Assembly (NCBI GenBank): GCA_900315195.1
Contig: OMYD01000012.1
Location: 1-33,532 of the forward strand
Direction: 5' to 3'
From: an uncultured Eubacteriales bacterium
GTDB taxonomy: Bacteria; Bacillota; Clostridia; Oscillospirales; Acutalibacteraceae
Length of the DNA: 33,532 nucleotides
Below, piece after piece: positions 24,132-31,418 of the stretch; the first letter of the stretch is position 1, and each line of letters starts with the position of its first letter. Position numbers and translations under genes: made by a program. The notes below the pieces were generated by a model. That model did not search any database and had not been told where the DNA came from. It saw only the letters and a program-made list of their open reading frames with translations.

Positions 24132-24765
24132 AAAGGATTTTGAGTGCCGCTATATCTCGCACCTCGACCTAAACCGCACAATGCTGCGCGCGCTCCACAA
24201 AAGCAAAATACCCATCTGGCACACCGAGGGGTTTAATCCGCACCCGTTCGCCACATTTCCGCTTCCGCTGTCGCTTGGCTTCAGAGGCGTGAACGAGTGC
24301 ATGGATGTTAAACTTGAGGAAGATGATTATTCTTTTAAAGAAATAATAGATAAACTCAACGCGTGTCTGCCCCGAGGAATCCGCGTGTTTGACGTTACCG
24401 AGGCTGTTATGAAGGCGGGCAAAATCGCCTTCGCTTCCTTTACGATTAATCTGTCAGTCTGCGGAAAACCGTCGCGGCTTGTATGCGAGCAGCTCAACGC
24501 TCTGTTTGCGCGCGAAACTATTGAAATAGAGAAAAAGAGCAAAAAGGGCTTTAAGACTGTTGATATTAAGCCCGCTGTAAAGCAGTATTCCGTTACCGAG
24601 AAATTCGATTTCGCAAGTCTTGAGATAATTCTCGCGGCGGGCAGCAGCGACAACGTCAACCCGAATCTTCTTGTTTCCGCGCTTGAGCGGATGACAGGCG
24701 AGGAATATGAGGCAGATATCACCAGAAACGATTTGTTTAATTCTGAATTAGAAAAATTCAGATAA
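24097..24765 (+). CDS. DUF2344 radical SAM-associated protein (TIGR03936-like)
   Basis: The 222-residue protein opens with VRIWFKKDFECRYISHLDL, HTEGFNPHPF and FPLPLSLGFRG, the typical start of the TIGR03936 / DUF2344 family that accompanies the B12-binding radical SAM protein. In some genomes the two are fused. The first possible start is GTG 24097; TTG at 24106, about 8 bases after AAAGGG, is equally likely. It overlaps the upstream gene by about 30 bases. Function is unknown; in many Clostridia the next genes are ribonuclease G and ribosomal protein L21, which are absent here. Confidence 0.87.
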   Translation: MCALKNVRIWFKKDFECRYISHLDLNRTMLRALHKSKIPIWHTEGFNPHPFATFPLPLSLGFRGVNECMDVKLEEDDYSFKEIIDKLNACLPRGIRVFDVTEAVMKAGKIAFASFTINLSVCGKPSRLVCEQLNALFARETIEIEKKSKKGFKTVDIKPAVKQYSVTEKFDFASLEIILAAGSSDNVNPNLLVSALERMTGEEYEADITRNDLFNSELEKFR

Positions 24766-24789
24766 GCGCGCGGCATACGCTTTCATAAA

Positions 24790-24982
24790 CATGGAAATGG
24801 AACTATTAGGAATAAATTTTTGGATTGATAAGATACTGCATAAAGGTTTTCAAAAAGCTTTTTCACAAGCTTCACAGAGCTTTGCGGTAATCTTCAAGCG
24901 GTTTTCACACATGGGCTTTATTATATAGGCACAGTAAAGATTGCTTACTCCATTTGTTTTTTCATATATGTTCCTTTTCAGA
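24790..24982 (+). ncRNA. Candidate structured RNA (6S-like shape)
   Basis: The 273-base gap between the DUF2344 gene and the next radical SAM gene is AT-rich and non-coding. The segment 24792-24803 (TGGAAATGGAAC) can pair with 24970-24980 (GTTCCTTTTCA) with one bulge, closing a region of about 190 bases. An inner pairing of GTAATCTT with AAGATTGC is also possible, and a strong terminator follows at once. Size and layout recall 6S RNA, but I do not recognise conserved 6S sequence and found no clear promoter. A long leader of the next gene is the alternative. Confidence 0.3.
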
Positions 24983-24985
24983 TAG

Positions 24986-25019
24986 AGGCCGACCGCGCAG
25001 GTTGGTCTTTATTATTTTT
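24986..25019 (+). terminator. Intrinsic terminator upstream of the YhcC-like gene
   Basis: A 9-bp stem (24986-24994 with 25000-25008, two G-U pairs) around the loop GCGCA is followed by TTATTATTTTT. It lies 20 bases before the next start codon, so it either ends the upstream RNA or acts as an attenuator. Confidence 0.75.
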
Positions 25020-25038
25020 GGGGAAAATTTATATTAAA

Positions 25039-25938
25039 ATGTATTATTATTCTTTAAACGAATATTTACTAAAGACCTTCGGCGAAAAGGTTTATAAAAT
25101 CTCACTTGACGGCGGGATGACCTGCCCAAACCGTGACGGCACACTTGGAAACCGAGGCTGTGTTTTTTGCAGCAGAGGCGGCTCGGGTGAGTTTGCGGCG
25201 CAAAGGTCTCTCCCGGTGAGCGAGCAGATTGAGCAGGCTAAGCGGCGCATATCAAAAAAGAGCGACTGCAAAAAATTTATCGCGTATTTTCAGCCGTTTA
25301 CAAATACATACGCGCCCATTGATTATCTGCGCAAGATTTTTGAGGAGGCAATTGCTCCCGAAGAAATAGCAGCGCTTTCGATTGCTACACGCCCCGACTG
25401 CCTGGGCGACAAGGTTCTCAAGCTGCTCGATGAGCTTAACATGAGAAAGCCCGTATGGGTAGAGCTCGGCTTGCAGACGATCCACGAAAAAAGCGCTGAT
25501 TACATTCGACGCGGCTATGATTTACAAGTGTATGATGAGTCTGTAAAAAAGCTTCACGAAATCGGAATAAACGTTATTACCCATATTATTCTCGGATTGC
25601 CTAACGAATCGAGGAGTGAAATTCTTGAAAGTGTGCGGTACGCGGGGGAGAGAAGCGACGGAATAAAGCTGCAGCTCCTTCATGTATTAAAGGGAACCGA
25701 CCTGCTCGGGGGTTACGAAAAAGGATCATTTCAAACCCTTTCGTTGGAAGAGTATGTCGACTTGCTTTGTGAATGTATCGAGGCTTTGCCGTCAAATGTT
25801 GTCATTCACAGGCTTACGGGCGACGGCGACAAAAAGCTGCTTGTTGCGCCGCTGTGGAGCGCCGACAAAAAGCGGGTTCTCAACACAATACAAAAAGCCC
25901 TGCATGACCGAAATGTCACACAGGGCAGAAATTATTAA
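25039..25938 (+). CDS. YhcC-like radical SAM protein (TIGR01212)
   Basis: About 299 residues from the chosen ATG. The cluster cysteines are C29, C41 and C44 in CPNRDGTLGNRGCVFC, a spacing characteristic of the TIGR01212/YhcC family and not of the common CxxxCxxC type. Later segments YFQPFTNTYAP, SIATRPDCL and HIILGLPNES are also family-like. The C-terminal VIHRLTGDG segment is standard. The role is not known with certainty. The ATG at 25039 gives the usual N terminus (MYYYSLNEYL); GGGGAAAA lies upstream. The TTG at 25018 is inside the terminator T-tract and is rejected. Its stop overlaps the convergent cohesin gene's end by 4 bases. Confidence 0.87.
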   Translation: MYYYSLNEYLLKTFGEKVYKISLDGGMTCPNRDGTLGNRGCVFCSRGGSGEFAAQRSLPVSEQIEQAKRRISKKSDCKKFIAYFQPFTNTYAPIDYLRKIFEEAIAPEEIAALSIATRPDCLGDKVLKLLDELNMRKPVWVELGLQTIHEKSADYIRRGYDLQVYDESVKKLHEIGINVITHIILGLPNESRSEILESVRYAGERSDGIKLQLLHVLKGTDLLGGYEKGSFQTLSLEEYVDLLCECIEALPSNVVIHRLTGDGDKKLLVAPLWSADKKRVLNTIQKALHDRNVTQGRNY

Positions 25939-26708
25939 TCGTCTTTTCTTTTTTGGGCTTTGCGGATAACATGTATTCGGAAAACAATAAATCCGATAAA
26001 GGTCACGCAAATAACAGCAGACGCGCATAGTACAATAATGGGAGTTGCCTTGTCAAAATCGCGCTGAATGACGCTGTCGAAGGTGCCCGAATCTTTTGAT
26101 TCGGATTCGGAGCGCGTCGTTTTGCCGGCGTCTGACGATGAGCTTGTTTTTGCCGATTTTGAAGTTTTTGAAGACTTTGAGTAGTTTTTGGTGCTTTTGG
26201 AGGGCTTTGCGGACGATGAGCCCGACTTATCCTCGGTTCCGATATTGTCAGGTGCTTTGGAAGTTACCGTGACCTTTCCCGAGGTGCAATTGCCTATTGT
26301 CATCTGCCCGATGTCAGAGTCTGCGCAGTCAAAAACGGAATAAGTAATATCTGAAAAACCCTCGCTGATTGTTTTGAATTTAAGCGTAAAAACCGCAGCC
26401 TTTGAAGAAATATCGGCGCCGTCTTTGCACAGATAGGAAAGCTTAACCGAGTTGCTTTTTTCGTTATACTCAACCAAGGTTCCCTTTGGCTTGCCGACGC
26501 CCCTGAATTCGAGGATCGTTTTATCAAAACCGAATTCAAAAGTGGCGGCGCTTAGCTTTTTATCACACTTAGCATATAGATTTACTTCAATAAGGCGGTT
26601 GTTTTTGCATTCGATATTGTCGGCTGAAAATGAAACCGTGTCGGCGGCTGATACATGAACTATCGGCAGCAACAACATCATTAAAATAATTAACAGCAAT
26701 TTTTTCAT
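25935..26708 (-). CDS. Membrane-anchored cohesin-domain protein
   Basis: The 257-residue protein has a signal peptide (cleavage near residue 21, VSA-AD), a cohesin-like beta domain (about 24-150: VSFSADNIECKNNRLIEVNL, LSAATFEFGFDKTILEF, AAVFTLKFKTISEG, and a closing GKVTV strand), a Ser/Lys/Thr-rich spacer (about 151-208), one membrane helix (about 222-243) and a basic tail RKAQKRKDD. The layout is that of a surface cohesin that displays a partner outside the cell, but held by a C-terminal helix and not by LPXTG sorting. M7 of the longer frame (26708) is used because MKKLLLIILMM is a typical signal start. The dockerin gene just upstream on the same strand is an obvious candidate partner. Confidence 0.82.
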   Translation of the reverse strand: MKKLLLIILMMLLLPIVHVSAADTVSFSADNIECKNNRLIEVNLYAKCDKKLSAATFEFGFDKTILEFRGVGKPKGTLVEYNEKSNSVKLSYLCKDGADISSKAAVFTLKFKTISEGFSDITYSVFDCADSDIGQMTIGNCTSGKVTVTSKAPDNIGTEDKSGSSSAKPSKSTKNYSKSSKTSKSAKTSSSSDAGKTTRSESESKDSGTFDSVIQRDFDKATPIIVLCASAVICVTFIGFIVFRIHVIRKAQKRKDD

Positions 26709-26838
26709 AACACACCGCCCAAACATTTCTACAGTTTATATTATCATATTATCTTGCTTATTTCAAGTGGGATAAAATGATTGTAATAAGGTATGTTAAG
26801 TTTTTATGTAACATGCCGGCACATAACATCGGTGTATC

Positions 26839-26872
26839 AAAAGCGCAGTAGTTGTAAAACCACTGCGCTTTT
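26839..26872 (-). terminator. Terminator of the dockerin-RCC1 gene
   Basis: An 11-bp perfect stem, AAAAGCGCAGT (26839-26849) with ACTGCGCTTTT (26862-26872). It ends the - strand transcript and leaves the cohesin gene with separate transcription or read-through. Confidence 0.8.
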
Positions 26873-26907
26873 AAAGTTGAGTCCTGCTTTTTGGTGTTAC
26901 GTCTATA

Positions 26908-28236
26908 TCATTTTCTCTCAACGGGAAAGCGGTCAATCATTTCCGCAAGGAAACGCTGAATTTCCGTCGCGTCATCAATATTAGTAATCCCGTCGCCGTT
27001 AACGTCGCCCGCAAGCAAGCCTTCATAGTCGGGCTCGCCAAGCTCAGCTGCATATTGCTGTATTGCCGTGACGTCGTTTATGTTTACCGAGCCGTCATTA
27101 TCAACGTCGCCCCAAAACCTTTGGGAAAGAAAGCTAAGCGGCTGAGGAATAGAGCTGTCGAAGGTGCCGCCGTTGCCTAAGCTGCCGCTGCCGTTGTTAT
27201 CCCAAATCAGCATAGTCCCGTTTTCGTCAATTGCCGCGCAGTGGTTAAAGCCAGTGCGCACCAAATCCGCTCCGTTCATTATTTCGGTTGGCTCTGTTTG
27301 CCCGATGGTGCTTCCGCAGCCAAGCTGACCGTAGGTGTTTCTTCCGAAGGTGTACAGCGTTTTGCCGGTTGTTATGTAGGCGCTGTAGTACTGACCTGCG
27401 GCTGCCTGAGCAACTTCACCCGAAAGCAGCTTGGGGCTAAGGACATCGCCGTTTGGCGGAAAGCCAAGCTGACCGCTGCTGTTTTTGCCGCATACATACA
27501 GCTCGTTGTTATTTGTGACGATAAGGGTGTGGTACCAGCCTAAGCTGACCTGTCTTACATTGTAAAATACAGGATGAGGGGTAAAGCTTGCGTCAGTGTT
27601 GCCGCTGCCAAGCTGGCCGTATTCATTGGCTCCGAAGGTGTACAGCGTTCCGTCGCTGCCTACTGCTGCCGAGCTTGCGCATGAGGTCGCGCATACATGC
27701 TCGATGCCGCTCATTATCTTTTTTGGAAGGTTGCGCTGAAACGTGGTGCCGTCGCCGAGCTGACCGCTATCGTTGCAGCCCCAGCAATAAAGCGCGCCGT
27801 CAGCGGTAACGGCAGCCGTAAAGTAGTGTCCGCAGGAAACCTCCTTAACGTTATCCATCACTTTTTTCGGAGTTAATGACGCCGAGGTAGTACCGTCGCC
27901 GAGCTGACCTTGAGTATTGTCGCCCCAGGTGTAAAGGGAGCCGTCCTTTGCTACGGCGGCAACATGATCGTAGCCCGCGGAAACGGTTTTGATATTATCG
28001 AGCAGCTTGTGGGGGATAAGCGCGTTTTGCGTATCTCCGTTGCCTTGCTGTCCCTTGCTGCCGTCTCCCCAGCAATAAAGCTCGCCCGTGTCCGTAACCG
28101 CGGCGCTTACAAGGTACCCCATGCTGTATTCGGAAAAGCGGTAAGGCCTGAAGCCTGCAGCCTGAGCCTTGCCCGAAAAGGCAAGCAGCGAAAGAATCAG
28201 GCTGAGAACCATAATGGTTGAAACCGATTTTTTCAT
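26908..28236 (-). CDS. Secreted RCC1-repeat protein with C-terminal type I dockerin
   Basis: From ATG 28236 the protein has 442 residues, with a signal peptide (cleavage near AQA-AG, residue 26). Seven RCC1-type repeats of about 48 residues follow (each with LYxWG, GQLGxGxT and a V(S/A)xG turn), enough for a seven-bladed propeller. The C terminus is a dockerin with two calcium loops, DVDNDGSVNIND and DVNGDGITNIDD, each followed by a helix. No catalytic domain is visible, so it is a binding or structural component docked to a cohesin. GGGAGTGA precedes the ATG; the GTG at 28245 is part of that site. The adjacent cohesin gene suggests a matched pair. Confidence 0.88.
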   Translation of the reverse strand: MKKSVSTIMVLSLILSLLAFSGKAQAAGFRPYRFSEYSMGYLVSAAVTDTGELYCWGDGSKGQQGNGDTQNALIPHKLLDNIKTVSAGYDHVAAVAKDGSLYTWGDNTQGQLGDGTTSASLTPKKVMDNVKEVSCGHYFTAAVTADGALYCWGCNDSGQLGDGTTFQRNLPKKIMSGIEHVCATSCASSAAVGSDGTLYTFGANEYGQLGSGNTDASFTPHPVFYNVRQVSLGWYHTLIVTNNNELYVCGKNSSGQLGFPPNGDVLSPKLLSGEVAQAAAGQYYSAYITTGKTLYTFGRNTYGQLGCGSTIGQTEPTEIMNGADLVRTGFNHCAAIDENGTMLIWDNNGSGSLGNGGTFDSSIPQPLSFLSQRFWGDVDNDGSVNINDVTAIQQYAAELGEPDYEGLLAGDVNGDGITNIDDATEIQRFLAEMIDRFPVERK

Positions 28237-28351
28237 AAATATCACTCCCGGTTGATTATGCTTTTTATTTTATCATAAAAATACTCATTTAGCAACAAGA
28301 AAATGTCAATTTAACCAAAATAAAACGATTGTATATGTATAATATGTAGGA

Positions 28352-28381
28352 TTGACCTAAACTGATAAAATGTAGTATACT
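28352..28381 (+). promoter_or_regulatory. Promoter of the secreted protein (pseudo)gene
   Basis: TTGACC (28352-28357) and TATACT (28376-28381) have an 18-base spacer. An AAAGGAGGA ribosome binding site and ATG at 28428 follow. Confidence 0.6.
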
Positions 28382-28427
28382 TATAATGAGTAAAAATATT
28401 TTTCGCTTTATAAAGGAGGAATGTTTA

Positions 28428-30325
28428 ATGAGAAAAGTAAAAAAGTGCTTTAAGGCGCTGCGGCTTCCAGGCTCACTGCTGGCGCTTGTTTTGGCGTCAA
28501 GTATGTTGTTCAACGTGTTTGCCGTAACCGTACAGCAGCCCTTAAACGCCAATTCCGCGGAGCAAACGGAAGTCAAGGCTTCAAGTGACGAAGCTGCGCA
28601 GAAAAACAATGTGGCAATTGACTCGAACTCCGAAAAGGAAGACCTTGAGCCTGTGGGCGCCGAAGCGGGAACGCGATATAAGGTGACTTTCACCGCGGGC
28701 TATGACACCACCGCGCAGGATGCCGAGTACGCCCAGAGCATCACATTCAGCGGCGTTACTTACGACAGCGAAACAAGCGACACGCCTGTTACCGACTACA
28801 CCGCGCAGGTTCCGCTTGAGGGCGCTAACATCATCCGCTGGGTCGATAAGTCGGAGCCTGTGCACAGCTATAATCTGAAGAGCAACAGCAAAGTAAAGGT
28901 TACCGACTTCAATGCGTATGTATACAGCGGTACCAGCAAGTCCGGCCGCCTTGACAGCAAATACATTACAGATTACAGCTCAAGTTATTTCGGCAACCTT
29001 TCCCATACTCCGGCGACTAATATTCCGTTCTCAACGACGCGAATCTGAGCAGCAATGTGCAGGTGCTGCAGTTTGCCAACGACGCAAAAAAGGATATTAC
29101 CTTTGAAGTTAACTTTGTTCGCGCCTACAAGGAAATAACGCTGGGCTTTAATATGCTCAACACCTGTTCGGAAACAGGCAGAGTTCATTATCCGAAAATC
29201 GCAACAGCAAACGGTTCCTTTATTTATAACGGCGGAGGCAGAACAGCCAGCGACTATTTTTACAACGACAGAACCGTCGCACTCAGAAAAGAGCTGGACA
29301 GCTTTACCGCCACCTTCAACAGCGGCTGGGATTTTGACCTTGATACCCTCAAGCTGCTTGACAGCAGCGGCGCTGAGGTAAGCGGCGTGGAGTTTTCAGC
29401 CGCCACGCGCACCGCGGCAAACCAGAACCGTGTGCTGACCGTTACCGGGCTTCCCGACAGCACCGAAAAATACACGCTGACGGGCGACTTTGCGCATATT
29501 CATTCAAATATTCGCCTTGTAGCCATGAACGCGCACCCTGGAACCGTGACCGTTAAGGGCACCGGCGCGTTTGATTATCCTAAAAGCGCGACTCTCGGAA
29601 ACGGTTCTGCAGTCTCCAACCTCTCTGCAATAAGGGGAAGCAACCTTACCGCGACCTATGCCGACGCCACTTACGGCACTACGCTCACTTCCGCAAAGTT
29701 TATTTATGTTGACACGGAAGGCAACACTCACACAGAGGATCTGACTGTTGCCGACAATTCGTTCAGCTTTACGGTGCCGATGATTTACGACGCCAACAAT
29801 GCAAAAGATGATAACAGTATTTTCCCCAACCGCATCGAGCTTACCTTTGACCAGCCATTTACAGCAGCTCCGGTCAAATTTGAAGCGCAGTACAAGGGCA
29901 GAATAAAGCTGACGGATACCGTGAACACCACCTCCTCGAAAGGAACCATAGCAGAGGTAACTCCTTCGGACGGAGGAGTTTGGGTATCAACAACCAACAC
30001 CAGAACCTTCAGCGAAACCAATAATAAGATTCAGCTTAAGCCGGGCGTTACCTATAAGCTTGAGAACCTTTACGACGCCTACAACCCGTATACTCGCCTT
30101 GAGTTCCTGGAATTTGAGGTGCTGGACGAGAACAATCAGCAGGTTACAGGTGATGAGAACGCCGGGAATAAAACCTTCACCTTTGTTATGCCTGACGGGC
30201 CTGTAACTATTCGCCCACGGTACAAGGACCACATGCGCACCGTTAATGTAGTTGTAAACGACTCCACCAGAGGCAGCGCAACACTTGCGGGCGCGGATGA
30301 AGCCAAGCTGTTTTATCAAGACTAG
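28428..30325 (+). pseudogene. Large secreted surface protein, frameshifted and truncated
   Basis: An ATG behind AAAGGAGGA opens a protein with a basic N terminus and a signal peptide (hydrophobic about 14-33), followed by an acidic Glu/Asp/Asn linker and beta-rich sequence. The frame stops at 29046-29048, but the next frame continues the protein at once: restoring one T near 29027-29032 gives a continuous reading ...IPFLNDANLSSN... The second part (to 30325) has repeated extracellular beta modules, including VNVVVNDSTRGSATLAG near the end, which resembles the start of a Listeria-Bacteroides type repeat. It ends in mid-repeat at a TAG where recombinase sequence begins. I know no function for it. 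A sequencing error could explain the frameshift. Confidence 0.75.
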
Positions 30326-30977
30326 AAGATCTGTAGGAAAGACATATAGCGCCAGAACAAAATTATCATCCAAGTTGATTTGTGAGGATTGCGGCGGATT
30401 TTTTGGGGTTAAGATATGGCACGCTACTGACAAGTATCGCAGTATTGTTTATCGCTGCAACAACAAATATGAAAAGAAAAAATACTGTAAGACCGGTCAC
30501 TTTACTGAGACGGAAATACAGTATAAATTCTTATTGGCTTATAACGAATACATTGGTGATCGCAAGTGCGTTATTCGCGGCGCTGAAAAAATGTGCCGTG
30601 TTCTGTCGGATACTACCGCCCTGACACAGAGGCTCAAACAGAAAACGGCAGTACGGGATGAAAAAGCCGAGTTGTATCAGATTTGGATATCTCGGGGAAA
30701 AGAAGAATCCCCGGAAGTATTCCGGCAACGTGAAAAGAAGTTGTACGATGATTATGCAGTTGCGGAAAGGGAGGTTGGAGCGATCGCCAAAAAAATCTCG
30801 AAAATCAACAATAGGCGCATCAAACTTATGAGCTATATAAATGACCTTCGGGAAAAGACGCTGATTCTGGAGCAATGGGATACATCGCTTTGGATCACCA
30901 TGATTAAACATTGCGTTGTTCACCGCGACGATTCTATAACATTTGTATTTCGTGACGGTGAAGAGATAACAGTATGA
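30318..30977 (+). pseudogene. Large serine recombinase, C-terminal fragment
   Basis: About 219 residues resemble the C-terminal half of large serine recombinases: GKTYSARTKLSSKLICEDCG leads into a recombinase zinc beta-ribbon (CEDC ... CNNKYEKKKYC), then a Lys/Glu-rich coiled coil (about 30610-30860) and the usual C-terminal strand segment ending FRDGEEITV. The N-terminal resolvase domain with the catalytic Ser and the recombinase domain, about 300 residues, are missing. The fragment begins within about 10 bases of the end of the broken surface-protein reading frame. It cannot be an active recombinase alone. It is the remnant of a mobile element, or else an assembly join. Confidence 0.82.
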
Positions 30978-31024
30978 AACTCTATCTGTTTATTTTATCA
31001 CTAATATCCTTGTCAAAGTATTGC

Positions 31025-31061
31025 ATGACTGTTTGTTGCTTTTCGGCTATAATACGATTGC
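31025..31061 (+). promoter_or_regulatory. Promoter-like repeat, upstream copy
   Basis: 37 bases align without gaps to 31358-31394; the block CGGCTATAATACGATTG is identical in both. The -10 TATAAT is at 31048-31053. The -35 region is weaker (ATGACT) than in the second copy. No gene follows at once, so it may drive a small RNA or be a leftover. Confidence 0.5.
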
Positions 31062-31208
31062 GTCTCGTTTCAGGCATTGTGGATTTGAAGTAACATTCAC
31101 TTTTGCATACAAGCAGATTAGCAACAGAGAAAATTGTACTTGCTATTTTCTGAATATCATGTATAATATATTATGAATTGCGGCGGACGTCTTCGGACCA
31201 CGCTTAGA

Positions 31209-31237
31209 GGAGTCGGATGCGTCCGGCTTCTTTTCCT
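31209..31237 (+). terminator. Hairpin terminator of a short transcript
   Basis: Stem AGTCGGA (31211-31217) with TCCGGCT (31222-31228) around the tetraloop TGCG, extended by two more pairs, followed by a T-rich run (TTTTCCTTTT). With a promoter at 31140-31167 it would end an RNA of about 65 bases; with the one at 31048, about 180 bases. Confidence 0.6.
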
Positions 31238-31358
31238 TTTCCGGAGGGACAACAATACCGTTTGTCGAGTGGAGGTTTTTTCGGACAATTATTTCTGTTC
31301 CAACCGACTCTTGCTGTCGTCGATTGGAGACATAACTAACTGTATTTACAGTTACTGC

Positions 31359-31387
31359 TTGACTTTTTGAAACACTTCGGCTATAAT
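31359..31387 (+). promoter_or_regulatory. Strong promoter of the AAA ATPase gene
   Basis: TTGACT (31359-31364), a 17-base spacer and a perfect TATAAT (31382-31387). The ATPase ATG is at 31419, about 25 bases after the predicted start. Confidence 0.75.
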
Positions 31388-31418
31388 ACGATTGTATCTT
31401 ATTTTAGACGGTGATGAT

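Larger units (their letters stand above)
30978..31418. other. Non-coding region with two similar promoters and a short terminated unit
   Basis: No convincing gene is seen in these 441 bases. They hold a promoter-like copy at 31025-31061, a third promoter-like pair (TTGCTA at 31140 and TATAAT at 31162, 16-base spacer), a hairpin terminator at 31209-31237, and the strong promoter of the ATPase gene at 31359-31387. The 65-codon frame at 31173 has no family resemblance and is not called. Confidence 0.6.

Noticed and set aside
25018-25038. TTG 25018 as start of the YhcC-like protein
   Set aside because: It lies in the terminator T-tract; the ATG at 25039 gives the family's usual N terminus.
31173-31370. 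65-codon open frame in the gap before the ATPase gene
   Set aside because: It spans a terminator hairpin and shows no recognisable protein pattern.
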